Shown here: positions 31,106 through 43,712 of the stretch, piece after piece
How the letters are laid out: the number at the start of each line of letters is the position of its first letter
Position numbering within the stretch: position 1 is the stretch's first letter
Assembly: GCF_004210375.1 (NCBI RefSeq)
Contig: NC_134828.1
Coordinates: 22,436,400 to 22,500,399, forward strand
DNA: 64,000 nucleotides
Origin: Tachypleus tridentatus
Lineage: Eukaryota; Arthropoda; Merostomata; Xiphosura; Limulidae
Direction of reading: 5' to 3'
Made by a program: the position numbers and the translations under genes
Notes under the pieces: model-generated
The model's database searches: none
Seen by the model: the letters and a program-made list of their open reading frames with translations, nothing else
What the model was told of the DNA's origin: nothing

Positions 31106-33576
31106 AAAGTGACTTCATGTGTAAATGTTTAGGTCACAAACCTTGTATGTATGGATGTGAGTAATATTTTTCATATGGTAATGGTACGTCTTCTCTTAAT
31201 CATGTTAACGTTGTAGATCCAACTTAACCGTTTATGTGTTTAATGTCTGTCGTTTGTATGTTTCAGTGTAAGTGTCGTGCATATTTTTGTTGAGTATTTA
31301 ATTCTGAAGAGCAAAAATGAAAGAAAACCGTTGTATTGATAATATCTGTAGTCCTTTGGTGTAACTTGTGTGCTTTATTATTTATCGAATCCTTCGTAGA
31401 AATTCAATTAATCTGAAAATCGAATGATCCCCTCTGTTACTCGTACGTCTTTAATATTACATTAGTCTACGTAATTATTTTACAACTGCTGTTTAACTGA
31501 ACAGGATTGTATAATGGTCATGATTCCAGTAATCGGAATAACCCTTCAAAATTTCAATTTTATTTTTTCTCAGTACGTACTTCTGATCGAATCTACCTCG
31601 TTTGTTGTTTCAAACTGTATTTAATAATGTATATGCTGATGTAGTTGGTTTCAAGATCTTTAACTTGCTTTCGTTAGATTTAGTTTCCTCAAAGAGTTAA
31701 GTGGCTGCACTTAGCGTTGGTATTAATACTTGATGTTAGTTTGAAGACAGGAAATCTAGCTTCTATCTAATAAGATCTCTTATTTCAACGTGCTGTATTA
31801 TACCAGTTTTTATTTTTATAACTGCCATTTAAAATAGTTTTCATCTCTGTTTACGTGTTGATTACAACGTGTATCGCTTAAAAATCCGAGTTCAAATTAA
31901 TCCATCGTTTTGACAAAATTTACCGTATTAAGTGAGACGACTTTAATGGTCTTCCGAGATGCGCGATCACAATGCACGTGCTTGAGACGCAAAATAACTG
32001 TGGACAAAGTAACTTAATGTTTTTTAATACTACGTTCTTTATATGGACCCTTAGAAGTTTTCAAGAAATTAGTGTATAGTAATAGCATTCCAACCACACT
32101 GTTAACCATAGGCATTACCGACGACATATGTCATTCAATCCAGAACTATTCAGTGTGGTATACTGTTATTGATACTAGAGACTAGATAAATAATGTAGTA
32201 TTTAATAATATAAATGTCCTATTATCAATGTCTTGTGACAAGTGTAATTATAATTATGCTTCGCCAACTTGTGAAAGGTCTACACACCGTAACTTGTAGT
32301 AAGAAATGGCTTATATAAATAGTGTTCCGACGGCTATTGTTTGTTTTATCGCTGCCGGCCTGATGAGTTCCGGAATGAGCGAATTGCGTTGCCGGCAACG
32401 ACATGCTGTTCTATACACTTCTAATTCTTGAAAATCTTTAAGGTAGCAGTTAAAGAATGTAGTGTTAAATACAATAGGCCTAACACTAATATCTTAGGAC
32501 AATAACCATTTCAGTCATGCTTTGTTAGGTTGTAAAAGATTAAAACATAGTATTCTTAAAATAGTGTCTCTCTTTAATTAAGTGGCGACTGTTTTAATTC
32601 CTAATGATGACGATGCTAATAGGGAGAAAAGAATTTATTATTTTAGCCAGGAAAAGATCAATAGACAATATCCATGTGTAAATAACTCCTGCAAATGTTT
32701 TTTATCATTAAAAATTACTTTATTGGCTCGATTATAAGGCGATATTTTTTTCCTTGGAATAAATATACTATAAAATTCATGGTAAGTCGTCTTATAATTG
32801 CAACCGACCACATGTCGGACCATTTTCTCTACTCTAGCCTTTTATATTCCTGGATTTTGTATAGTGTCCCATAGGCCTGCGCGCTAGATGTTCGCTCAGG
32901 GTTATCGCTAATTTGTGCAACTAATTTACCTGCAAGCTGTCCAGTTATAGTATCGATTTTGGTGACCTAAAAAAAAACGTTATGAAACTCCCTCCCGCCA
33001 GTCTGAAGTTATGATGTTGGTTGAGATGTCTTGTCGTCATTGAATATGGAAGATATAGTGTAGTTGGCTTGTTTCACACGCTTTCTTTACATTTACTAGG
33101 AAACTTTTACTAATATTGTAATAAAAACAAATACAATGCTGAGGCTGTATTACCTGTTGTACACCTTTCTAAACATTTTCAGAACTTGTCTGTGGTTGTA
33201 ATATTTCACACAAGAAGCTCTGTCGTTTATCGTCATCGTCTCTTGTCTAATTTGAAGAATTTCACATTTTACTGGTTCAGCAACATGTGCGCCTACAAAG
33301 ATGAAAGATACAGACACATGGGGTTTGAACTCCCCCATATCACATAATACAATTTCTCAGTTTTTTTCCCATTATAATAGATATACATTTATTGTTGCCA
33401 GCAGGTCCATCCTGGTAACGGTACATTTTCAGACTTGTATGTGAACTGTATGATGAACCTAGATAGCATCTTCTGTCAGTTGTGTTTCCTTTTACACTTC
33501 ACGTTTCTCTGTCTTTCACTTACAAAACATGTTTCAGAAGTTGACCTCTATTGACTGATTCATCTTGGTCGAATTA
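31103..33576. other. Long region without recognised genes
   Basis: AT-rich, with no open frame above about 62 codons that carries a recognisable motif. A GC-richer patch at 32350-32400 (GCTGCCGGCCTGATGAG, GTTGCCGGCAACGACATG) stands out but is unassigned. Confidence 0.42.
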
Positions 33577-33826
33577 CGCCGGGTTGACCCTGAGGTAAAG
33601 CTCCATGGGTCGGGTTCGAATCCCCGTCACACCAAACATGCTTACCCTTTCAGCCGTGAGGATGTTATGATGTGAGGGTGAATCCCACTATTCGTTGGTA
33701 AAAGAGTACCACAAGAGTTGGCGGTGGGTGGCGATGACTAGCTGTCTTCCTTCCAGACTTTCACTGCTAAATTAGGGACGGCTAGCGCAGAGAGCCCTCT
33801 TGTAGCTTTGTGCGAATTAAAAATAA
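33577..33826 (+). mobile_element. SINE-A copy with altered head
   Basis: B box GGGTTCGAATCCCC and the full body to TTTGTGCGAATTAAAA. The first half of the head (CGCCGGGTTGACCCTGAGG) is rearranged. Confidence 0.92.
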
Positions 33827-35333
33827 GCAACTAAAAATGTCTGACTTGTATTCTCACGACACAAAGATGCATCATAAGTACCTTATTTAATTATAAAATT
33901 TGAATTACATTAGGGGTGGGATAACTACTAGTTTGGGTCACATACTGTAATTGGCCACATATAATGCGCCACCAGAGATAAACAGCTATTATAGTACAGT
34001 ATGAAACCAGCTACGTCATTTGTTGTTGTTTTTTAATGTCAGTAAAAATGTACATGAAAATGGCTTGTCCTTCACGAATGAGCAGTCATTGCAAGCCTTC
34101 TAAGGAACTAGAAATGCCAGTGACCGTGACTACCGGCGACATACGGTGGCGATACAGTGGGTGGGCGTAATGTTCATTTCAACTACATATTAAATTTCTG
34201 TATCGTTACAAATACTATTATGTTCAGAAATGAGTAGAAAGCGCCAATGGGATAAGATAGCGTGATCAGTACCCGCTATACGTAAAGCACGTGCGAATAT
34301 TATTTTACTTGTGTGCTATTGCGATATAATACATTGATGGAGATACTGTGATTATCCATTTGATATCCGTAATTATACATATGGGTTACTTTTGCAATAA
34401 CTGTCTTTATTCAGTAATATATTAACTGTAATTTTGGTTGTGTTCAAAATCGAAACGTAGTGACGTTTCGAATTAAAAAAACAAACAAACAAAGCGATAA
34501 ATGTAAATTAGTTTGAACTCGGTTTGGTGTAATATTAAAGTTGCCAAAGTTTTCGCTGATTCAGTGGACGTTAAAAGAAACTGACTCGTTTCAAATGCTT
34601 CAGGTTAACGACAGCCAGTGCACGAGGAAAGAAAGCCCTCGAATTCACGTATATAGAACGGTAAACAAACAATTCACTTCCAGGGACCTTTCTTAATGAC
34701 TTTGTGTAAAATAAGTTATATTTGTATATTTAAACAGTATCCATAATTTCTTTTTCAACTTGTTTCTTCTGTAGAGGTTATGGCATGTAGTTTGTCGCAG
34801 AAGCGAGGATGGTATTTCTGTGTGACTTGCTATATATGTATATCGGTAACGGTACACGTGCTTTCCACGCCTCTGTCAGGCCCTCTTTTCATTCAAACAC
34901 CTCGTGGTATTTGTGGAATAGAACCACGACTTTGTTCTGTTTTTTGTTCCCCACCGCGTCTTTCGTTCTTCCCCCTCCCCTCCCCAATTTTTTTTTTTTT
35001 AAGCCGCGATTTAAATAGTTTCACCTTTTCTACGTGAAATGGGGAAGAACCGCTTCAAATGACATTTTCTCGCTTTAGACATTTCGTTAATTAAGACCAG
35101 ACAGAGCATTCAGTTCTCGCTGTAAAAATGTTCATAAAGGACGTTTTAATAAAAACACGAATTTGTTACAACAGCGTAAGAGCACATCTCGTTAGTAATT
35201 CACTTTCGTCGCTAGCAGAACGATCGTACAATATCATAAATTGGAACTTCCGTGCGGGTCGTTGTCAAAAGTTTGAGTTTGTTGTATCGTTTCCCTTCGT
35301 GAGACTGCATTCGTTGTTACGAACAACACAATC
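33827..35333. other. Region without recognised genes
   Basis: Plus-strand frames of 85 and 96 codons (34780-35037 and 35128-35418) lie in a somewhat GC-richer stretch with CpGs, which could be a promoter or 5' exon. The second runs into a MITE. No motif supports either as a real protein. Confidence 0.38.
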
Positions 35334-35335
35334 TA

Positions 35336-35567
35336 CAGGGTGGCCCGTAAGTCCCTACCTATCCATATATCTTGTGTATCTGTGTGCTGTCCCTCATACT
35401 CGCTGCATAATATTATGAGACGCCATGTTCTGTGAGACATTTTCAAATGTAAATTGGCTTAAATCGGCCATATTTCTCTGACAAACAAAATATAAAAAAT
35501 TATAATATATGCGTAATTGAATATAGCATAACATATGGATGGGTAGGGTCTTACGGGCTACCTTGTG
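35336..35567. mobile_element. Tc1/mariner-type MITE, 232 bp
   Basis: The left end is CAGGGTGGCCCGTAAG followed by CCCTACC. The right end, read inward, is CACAAGGTAGCCCGTAAG followed by CCCTACC, an inverted repeat of about 32 bp with a 2-bp offset. TA flanks both ends (35334-35335 and 35568-35569). There is no coding interior. Confidence 0.88.
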
Positions 35568-35848
35568 TAGTTTGTGTAATATAACAGCTATTTTAAATAA
35601 AAAATATCATTGTTAAGCCTAATAAAACAAAATCCAGATTTACTTGGACAGTTTTCTCTCCAGAACGACTCCAATTCTACAATAGGATTAATATTTATTT
35701 TTTATTATAGTATTCTACCAATCTATAGTTTATGTAATATAAGTGTTATTTTAAATACAAAATATTGTTAAAGCTAATAAAAACCCAGAATTACTTGATC
35801 AGTTCACTTTAGAACGACTCCAATTCTACAGTACGATTAATATTTATA
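35568..35848. repeat. Diverged direct duplication, period about 157 bp
   Basis: TAGTTTGTGTAATATAA at 35568 and TAGTTTATGTAATATAAG at 35725 each lead into AACGACTCCAATTCTACA and GATTAATATTTAT. The second copy is also preceded by CCAATCTA, which matches the left flank of the MITE. Confidence 0.85.
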
Positions 35849-37574
35849 GTGATGGCTGTCTATGTGTGTACGTGTGTAAAGTCGTTTTTTTCTTCAAAGA
35901 AGCACTAATGCACTTTCCCGCCCTAGAGTATTTTCATTAGAACCCAAACACACTTCCAACTGTGTCCTTACCACTTCTGAAGAGTGCCGGTGGCCCCATT
36001 GGCGATTTTTTCTGTGTTTTACATCAACGGCGAATTGGGAGTAAGGACAGCTTTGTTTCAGAAACAATAACAACAAATAGCAAAATTCTAACCACATTAT
36101 TGTTACGAGTTCGACGTGTAGTGCAAAAGTTGTTATCGTTGTTTTAACGATTCCTTGCAGAGGTTAGTAAACAGTAGTGAAGATGGTGTAATATTTAGTT
36201 AAATCACGTGTCTTATTTGCGTGATTCAGACGATCTAAGACGCGAGTGTTTAGTGTTGAAATGTTTATATCACTTTAATGTGTTAAGCAAAGTCAAAATT
36301 ATAAAAACGTCACTGGAATGAAAAGAATGAAGATGAAAAAATTAGATAAGTTTAGCCTGTTGACTGGCAAGTATTTCAGCTGCTACAAACAACTCTAATG
36401 CTTCTTCATTTTGTAACTTTTCGTGACGCCATTTTGTATCGAAAGTGAAACAATTTGTAAGTAGGTCAACTTCACGTATGGTGCTGACATCTAGCATTGA
36501 AGTTAGATATTAATGAGAACGAATTAAGTCGTCCGTGGCACTGTGTTACCGATCGGCTTGGACGAGTTATCTCGTCTACGGCACTGAACAGGATAAGAAG
36601 ACTACTCATGTAATAAGTTGAGTTTTACTAGATTTGTGGAAAAGTAACGTTTCTAATGGGATATATCAGAGGGTGGGGAGTGAAGTGTAACTGGGTGTGT
36701 ATTCAGTATTTGTTCTCTCAGGAGGTGTCTGAGTGTCTGTTCCAAGTTTTCTCACAGGGATGCTTAACCTTGTTACATATTAAGTTTTAATTCTAGTGAG
36801 TGTCTAACCTTGTAGCATGTATTCATTGAGTGTTTCTCCAGGACTTGTTGAAACTCTTGAGTATTTTATTGGTTTCTACCAGGCGTGACCCTTTCAGCAT
36901 CGCTCTTGGAAGTTTCAAGTAAAGAGGTAGGTAATCAATGAATAACCACTTGCATTCGTACTTGTAGGCTTCGTTGTTCTTTAAGATGAAAGAAGTGCTT
37001 TAGGCTTAGTGTTTTTTTCTAGGTTACACAATAACTGTGTTTTGATAACTTTATTAATATGAGATATTAGTGAAAGGAATCGTGGCTTTAAGCTTGTTTT
37101 CTATCAGAAGATTGCAGAATTGTAGATTTTGTTTTCTCAGGATATCTTCAAAATATTACGTAAATAACTTACAGCTTTCAAAATGCGCAGGTAAATGGAT
37201 GTATGGAAAGAAGTCGCGAACTGATAATTCTATGTTTGTAGTGTTTCAAGTTCATAAAGCTAAATTATCGGATTATGCCATGGATTCATGTGATGTTTGG
37301 CCTCATATGTCTGTAAAGTACACTTGTCCAGTTAACAATCTGACTATATGGTGCTGTTTAGATGTGTTAGTAAATTAAATATATATAATGGACAAAAGGG
37401 TTGTAAAACCTACTGATGTCGTGCGAGGTCAGGTCAGACACCACGTTCTTCAGGTAGTGGTAGAACCCTTGTTATTTCTTGTGCAACACTTGTGTAAGTT
37501 TTGTTAATGTGTGTTTGTTGCGTACTGTTCATGTAATGTTATATATCGTGCTAGTATTACAATAAATAATTAAT
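35849..37574. other. Region without recognised genes
   Basis: Contains a 102-codon plus-strand frame at 37070-37378 and frames of about 60-67 codons on both strands at 35894-36147; none has recognisable domains. CpG-containing patches near 36420-36600 might belong to a promoter, but this is a guess. Confidence 0.4.
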
Positions 37575-37794
37575 TTCAACATTTTTGTTGAATTATTTTA
37601 CATTGTAATTGGATGTTAAAAATTTGACTTTTTGTTTCTGTGACTATTTACGACTACCAAATGAATAATTTACTGTTAAAAATCTTTTTTCAACATTTTT
37701 GTTGAATTATTTTACATTGTAATTGGATGTTAAAAATTTGTTTCTGTGACTATTTACGACTACCAAATGAATAATTTACTGTTAAAAATCTTTA
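37575..37794. repeat. 114-bp tandem duplication, two copies
   Basis: 37575-37688 and 37689-37794 are near identical except that the second lacks 8 bp (ACTTTTTG). Each begins with a perfect hairpin, TTCAACA-TTTT-TGTTGAA. Confidence 0.92.
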
Positions 37795-39568
37795 CCCTAA
37801 TATGTGATAAGGTAATAAATTTGAAAAAAACAACAAAAAACTGATTTCAACTTGAATTTGTTTACACCGAAACAGCCTTTGTTAAAGTTGTTTCTTAATA
37901 CAAATAATTTCTCAACCAACATTGTGTTTGCTGTATCACGGCCGGTGAGAAGAACTCTATACTATGCGAAAGGCCTAATCAGTAGTGGATACAGCAAGTG
38001 GAGGGTGGTTGATGTAGTGTTCGAGATTCTGTACTTTAACTCAGAAGTACGTATGTAGTCAAACTCTTATTACCATTTAAATTAATGGAAGTAACGTGGT
38101 CGTCGTACGGAAAAACAGTGAAAGCAGGCCAGTCGTTTTAATCCCGGAATGGGTCAAAGATCTCTTCTCTGAGAGAAAGTGGGAACTCTAAACAGTTAAT
38201 TACAATTGGAAGAGTACAGAATTGTAATTAAAAAACATTGTTACATAAGCTGCCAATGAACATATTTTAGTTGCCGTAATAACATAATTCGAAACGTTCG
38301 TCATAAAAGTTTCATTGTGGTCATTGCCCTATCCTGAACATTGCAAAGTATCATGAGTCTCATCTTTCTGCTTTACCTCCTTCTCTGTTTGTTCGTTGGT
38401 TTGGGCAACAGCCAGTAACAAGGTTGAGCACATTCTTTTTTTAGGTGGGTAAGTTCGTAAGATTCACTCCATCGAGTGCTAATTGTATGTTGACGTCAAT
38501 GGTGAAAACGGGTTTAAGTTCGATTTGGGGGTGATCCAGGAAATATTTTCTGTGGACAAACCTAGTCTGTTTTTGTTTTTCTCAGGGGGCTTCTTGTGTC
38601 AAAATGTATTAAGACCATAGTTTGTTAAGATATTTAGAATAAACCGAAGAAAGCGTAAAGGAATGGAAATATAAAAATAATAGAAAACTTCCGTGTGTCA
38701 AGGAAAGAACCTTCATCAAGAATACAATGTTCAGTTACTGGAAGTGCTCGGTTGTTTTATTGTTAGAATAATAAATATTCTCAAAGTCCAATAAAATCAT
38801 GTAGTGTAAAAAGAAAAACGAATCAATAGGTTTATAATATCATAGTGCGATAATGGTACTGTTATATTTAAACCGTTTCGTAATGTGTCACCGTGGTATA
38901 ATAATAGTTCTGTTGTCTTTATAACGTTCAGTGAATGTAGTTTGTTCTTGGGTTATGATAATAGTAATATTGTATTTATATTGAAGTACTGTATTTACAA
39001 GGTTATATATATATATAGAGGTTAAAGATTGTTTAATTTTGTTTTGAAATAGGTGGCGGTGCTGTTTTCTGTTTACTAAGTCTTGTGCAGATATAGCATG
39101 CGCAAGATGCAGTGTTTTAAAAGCGGGTATAGTGTGGTTGACTTACTATACACATTGCTTTTAACCAGATCTTGTTATTTACTACAGAACTACATAGCTC
39201 GATTCTGAATATGCAAAACAGCAAATCTCGTGAAAACTACAGCCGGTATAAAGCTACATTGTAAAGTTCTGTATATCAGAACTATTTTTTAGACATTGTT
39301 TGACTTTTAGTTTCTGTGATGCCACTATAAATTTATCGCGTTTGTGAATGGTATGTTTTAGCTTTTTCTATGTAAAATATTTACTTACTCAATTTATAAA
39401 CTTATGTTCAGTCTATAAATTTAGGAATTCTAAGACTGGAATAGCTCTTGTGTTTAATGCCGTTTTAAAAAAAGTGTATGTGGATCAACTTGGGGTACTG
39501 GACCATCCAGAAAGATAGACCTGCATCGAAATCGTACACCAGCCGTTGTAAGCAGAGTGTGATATCTT
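37795..39568. other. Region without recognised genes
   Basis: AT-rich. A 68-codon plus-strand frame at 37852-38058 has no motif. A short (TA)n lies at 39006-39019. Confidence 0.42.
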
Positions 39569-39580
39569 GTAACAGATCGG
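39569..39580. repeat. 12-bp target-site duplication of the LINE (partner 45358-45369)
   Basis: GTAACAGATCGG occurs at both places, directly outside the LINE 3' tail and 5' end. The match does not extend by even one base on either side. Confidence 0.85.
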
Positions 39581-39636
39581 TTGGTTGGTTGATTCAGTGT
39601 TTTATGGCACAAATCAGCTAGAATATCTGCGCCCAA
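39578..39636 (-). other. LINE 3' terminal hairpin and tail
   Basis: The minus strand ends GGCGCAGATATTCTAGC, TGATTTGTGCC, ATAAAACAC, then AACC repeats. GGCGCA pairs with TGTGCC (one G-U), giving a stem-loop just before the tail. SINE-A has the equivalent GCGCA...TGCGC stem at the same place. Such 3' structures can be the recognition site of the LINE reverse transcriptase. Confidence 0.6.
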
Positions 39637-39821
39637 CGTCCGGTAAAAAGTTAAAGTAAATTTAGTAAAAATTATAAAAGGAAACTAAGGTAAAACAAAA
39701 CAAAGTTTTAAAAAAAAACGTAAATAGCATAAAATCAATGTTTACATGTAGTCTATAACGTTAAGAGAAAAACTACAGTAATGCAAGTTGTAAAGGACTT
39801 TCTGTAGCATAACTGTAATTA

Positions 39822-40084
39822 TCATAACTCACCAGGAAGACTAACAGGTAAGTACTAAAACCACCGTCAGTCATCTGAAGTTGACCTTCCAGTCCTGGTT
39901 CCGAGTTATTTGACGTTAGCCATTTTCAAAAAGTAAAGTAATAATTTTAAAACACTTGTAGCAAAATTTTAATAATAACTTGCCAGGATAACTAACGGGT
40001 ATTTCAAACAGAATGTCAGACACTTGAAGTTGGTTTTTCCAGTTCTGGGTTCGAGTTATTTGACGTTATGGCCATTTTCTAATT
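39822..40084. repeat. Duplicated block in the LINE 3' UTR
   Basis: Two diverged copies of about 110 bp (39822-39930 and 39974-40084) share CCAGGAnnACTAAC, GACnnTTGAAGTTG and CGAGTTATTTGACGTTA. Their divergence suggests the block belongs to the family, not just to this copy. Confidence 0.8.
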
Positions 40085-40159
40085 TCAAATGAAACTAGAT
40101 GGACTTTGATTTTTAAAGGGAATCACATAAAAAAAGTTCTAATGTATAAATTAAAAAAC

Positions 40160-43100
40160 TTAAATGGCATTAAAAAGATTAATAGCCTTTAAAAAACTAA
40201 AAATATTTCCAATGTGGACAGTGTCACCATCACCAATAAAACTGTCTAACGTTATGTACAAACCTTGGGACAGAGCATGTTCAAAATGGTGCCATTGTTG
40301 AAAGTCATAACGACGGTAAGAAAGTAAAATGTAGCTTATTGTGATCTGAGTGTTACACAGACTACACACTGGTACATCTGTTCCAGATAAACGACGAGTT
40401 AAAAAACTGACCAATGCGCAGTCTAGTTAGAACAACTTCCTCTTTCTGATCCTTACAGAAACAAGCCAGCCAAAGTCCTACAGAGGGTTTTATTTGCAAA
40501 CGTTTCTTTTCACATTGCTCACTCCAAGTCTACTGCTAGCTGGTACGGAGCCGAGCCTTGAATACAGGACCATAATCCATGTATGAAACAGGCACAGCAG
40601 TGATAGTGCCAAAGCAGATAGATTTAACTGTGGTGTCGGCGAGTTCGTTCCCGCAAATACCAACGTGGCCTGGTATCCCGAAAAACTGGATAGAAGTAGA
40701 TGTTAAAGAGTAATGGGCCAGTCGGTTTTGAATATCAGCGAGAACAGGGTGTGAACTAACATGAAGTGATTCCAGGGCCAGTAGAGAACTGAGTCAGTAT
40801 AAATAGTGCAGTTTGAGTACTGCTTAACTTCAATGTGATCCAGGGCGAGAGAAATGGCGTACAGCTCAGCAGTGAACACAGAAGCTGTAGAGGGGATTCT
40901 GCACACAACCACCGAACCACAGCAAACCATGGCAGAACCCACATAGTCACCTGATTTCGAACCATCTGTATGAATAGGAATGAAAGGATGGTTCGAAAGA
41001 TGTTCAGCAAATAACAGCCAGTATTTCCAATTGGGAGTGTCTGCTTTTCTCAGATGACTTAAAGATAGGTCACATTTGGGGACTGGAAGAAGCCATGGTG
41101 GAATGGACTGACCAGATAATACAGCAGTGTTATCCAAAGACAGACCCAATTAATCCACCTGCACCTGGATACGAAGGTCAAAAGGAACATGACAGATCAA
41201 CTGTTCTGAAAAAGTACGGCCCACTGAGGAAGGAAAACACAACCCCAGGTGGGATGCTTTAGTAAGGAACGAAGTTTCGAAGCACATAGTAAAGACAGTT
41301 GCAAATGGCGGAGGTGAAAAGAAGATTCATGAGACTCTATGTATAAGCTCTGAACTTGGGAAGTGCAGAAAGCCCCAGTGCAGAGCTGAAGTCCTTGATG
41401 ATGAATGGGGTCCAGCATCTTTGAGGTCGAGGTTATGGCAGAGCCAGTGATCAATAATCGAGTTTTGATCGAACAAGAGCACGATGTACCTTTAGTATAG
41501 AACATCGATCCGCTCCCCAAATGGTGGATGAGAGGACACAGAGGATATTCAGTGCTCTTGTACATTTGACCCGTAACTGCTTGATGTGTGGTATAAAGGT
41601 CAGCTTACGGTCAAAGATAAGCCCCAAGAACTTTGTCTCAGTAACTTCAGGCAGCACAACTTCACCGATACGGAGTTTAGGATCAGGGTGAACACCCCGT
41701 TGGCAGCAAAAGTGCATGTAAACGGTTTTAGAGAGAGAGAAGTTAAAGCCGTTTGTTGTGGTTCACTTCAGTAAACGATTTAGGGTAGTCTGTAGCTGCT
41801 GCTTATTATGCTTCATGTTCGACGACTGACATGAAATGTGAAAGTCGTCGACAATAGAGCCTGTTTGCAACAGTGAGAGAGAGTTGTTCAGTGATGGCAA
41901 TAATCTTCATAAAAAAGTGTGACACTCAGAATACAGACCTGAGAGACTCCAAGTTCCTGTAGAAAAGAACGGAAAAGTGTCGAACCCAAACTAACTTGAA
42001 ATCTTCTGTCCATTAAAAAAAAATAAAATGGGCAAATGGCCACGTAACCCATATATATATATATATAAAGGTCTCGCAAAATGCCATACGACAAAAGGAG
42101 GTTGTTTGATTCAAATAACCAAACAAGATGAGCATTGACCATTTTCTCTGAGGTCTTACAGAGACAGCTCGGCAAAGCAGTTGGACGGTAGTTTGAAGGA
42201 ATCTTGGGATCCTTTCCAGGCTCAGAGAGAGACAGGACAGTAGCCTGGTGCCAGGCATCAGGAAAACATTCTCCTACCAGATTCGATTAAAACAATCAGA
42301 GGAATAGCAAGAGAAACAGGAGATAGATGGTGCAGCAGTTTACAGTGTACATCATCAGGTCAACTGATGTACTGCCAGACTGATGGACCAGTTTGAGTTC
42401 CACCAATGTAAAGGGACGATTATAGTCAGAGAGACAATCAGCTCGAAAGGAAAGAGGTAATTGCTCTGCCCGAGTCTTGATGGCTAAGAAGGTGGAAGAA
42501 AAAGCAGAAGTGCTAGATATCTGGTAAAAGCTTTTACCTAGAGTATCAGCGATGTTCTGGATATCAGCTAATTCCTGGCCATCAGAGAGCAAGATCGAGA
42601 GGGGGACAGAATTATATTGCCCATTGACCTTTCGAATTTTATCCCATATGATTTTTGAACTGATGGTAGAAGATATGTTGGTTATGATCTTAATCCAAGA
42701 TCCTTCCTGGCTTTGACGTCTTACCCACTAAGCATATGCACGGGCCTGCTGGAAAGGAATGCAGTTGATGACTGTGAGAAATCTACAGAAAATATCCCAG
42801 GCCTGTTTTTGAGCCTTCCGTGGCATGTGGCAGGTAGGATTCCACCACGGACGAGGATATGGTGGAAAACGTGTCGAGGTTTTAGGAATACATTGAACAG
42901 CTGCTTGTATACTACAGTCAGTTACTGCTGCCACACAGTCGTCTATTAATGGCTTACAGACGATGGGAGGATCGAGTTCTGCGAGAGCAGTTTAAGAGGC
43001 CCAGTTTTCGTGATCCAGCTTCCACTGTGGCACGTGGGTCGCGTGGCATTGACCAAGGCCAGTCTCTCTCCAAAGGAAAGGAAAATGATCACTGCCTGGT

Positions 43101-43703
43101 GGATTATTGTCAACCTTCCATGAAAAATGGGAGAATAATGAAGTGGATCAAACTGAGAGATCAATAGCAGTAAAAGACTGACTAGGTGCATGAAAATAAG
43201 TGGAAAAACCAGTATTGAAAAGATAAAGTTTGTGATCAGAGAGCATATGCTCTACAGAGCGACCCTTCCTATCAGTATCAGCACTTCCCCAGAGAGGATG
43301 ATGTCCATTAAAGTCTTCCAGGATTAAAAAGGGAGACGGCAACTGTTTAATGAGAGCATCAAAGTCTGATTGATCATGCCTTTCTTCAGGCGACAGGTAC
43401 GAGAACAAACAGTGATGGTATGACCTAATGAAACACTGGCTACGGCTTCCAAGAGTGTCCAATGGAAACGACAGGGTGGACACATGTTGATCAACCAACA
43501 GTGCCACCCCTCCATGCACTCGTCCATCATACAGCCTGTCATTTCTGTAAAAAAAAAACCGCCGAAAGATGACTGTATTGGGAGGTTTCAGAAATCTTTT
43601 CTGTAAAGAAAGACATACAGGATGGCAGGAAGCAATCAGTGTTTTGATGTTAATTCAAATTAGAACATAAACCTCGACAGTTCCATTGTTTCATGGTGGC
43701 CAT
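40160..43703 (-). pseudogene. LINE ORF2 (endonuclease-RT-RNase H polyprotein), broken
   Basis: It starts at the ATG at 43703 (MATMKQWNCRGL, the usual opening of the AP endonuclease) and ends at TAA 40160-40162 after LFNAI. The endonuclease is visible as HGGVALLVD (about 43519) and FLILEDFNGHHPLWGS, where the first Glu replaces the usual Gly. RT pieces include FTLVELKL (42.4 kb), LTSCLCKT-like SCLCKTSEKMVNAHLVW, MDRRFQVSLG, IVDDFHIS (the YVDD-type motif) and TKFLGLIFDRKLTF (41.6 kb). Between NNLLLS and YGILRDL about 45 residues are missing, including the catalytic motif A region. RNase H shows IPIHTDGSKSGDYVGSAMV and FTAELYAISLALDHIE. The end has CSLCNTQITISYILLS, a decayed Cys/His motif. Several frameshifts; not functional. 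Confidence 0.9.
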
Positions 43704-43712
43704 TTTTATTTA

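Noticed and set aside
34780..35418. Host promoter or first exon in the GC-richer patch
   Set aside because: No core promoter motif, no convincing splice donor and no recognisable peptide.
41586..41774. Plus-strand frames within 40-45 kb (41586, 42713, 42949, 45075) as genes
   Set aside because: They are antisense shadows of the LINE ORFs.
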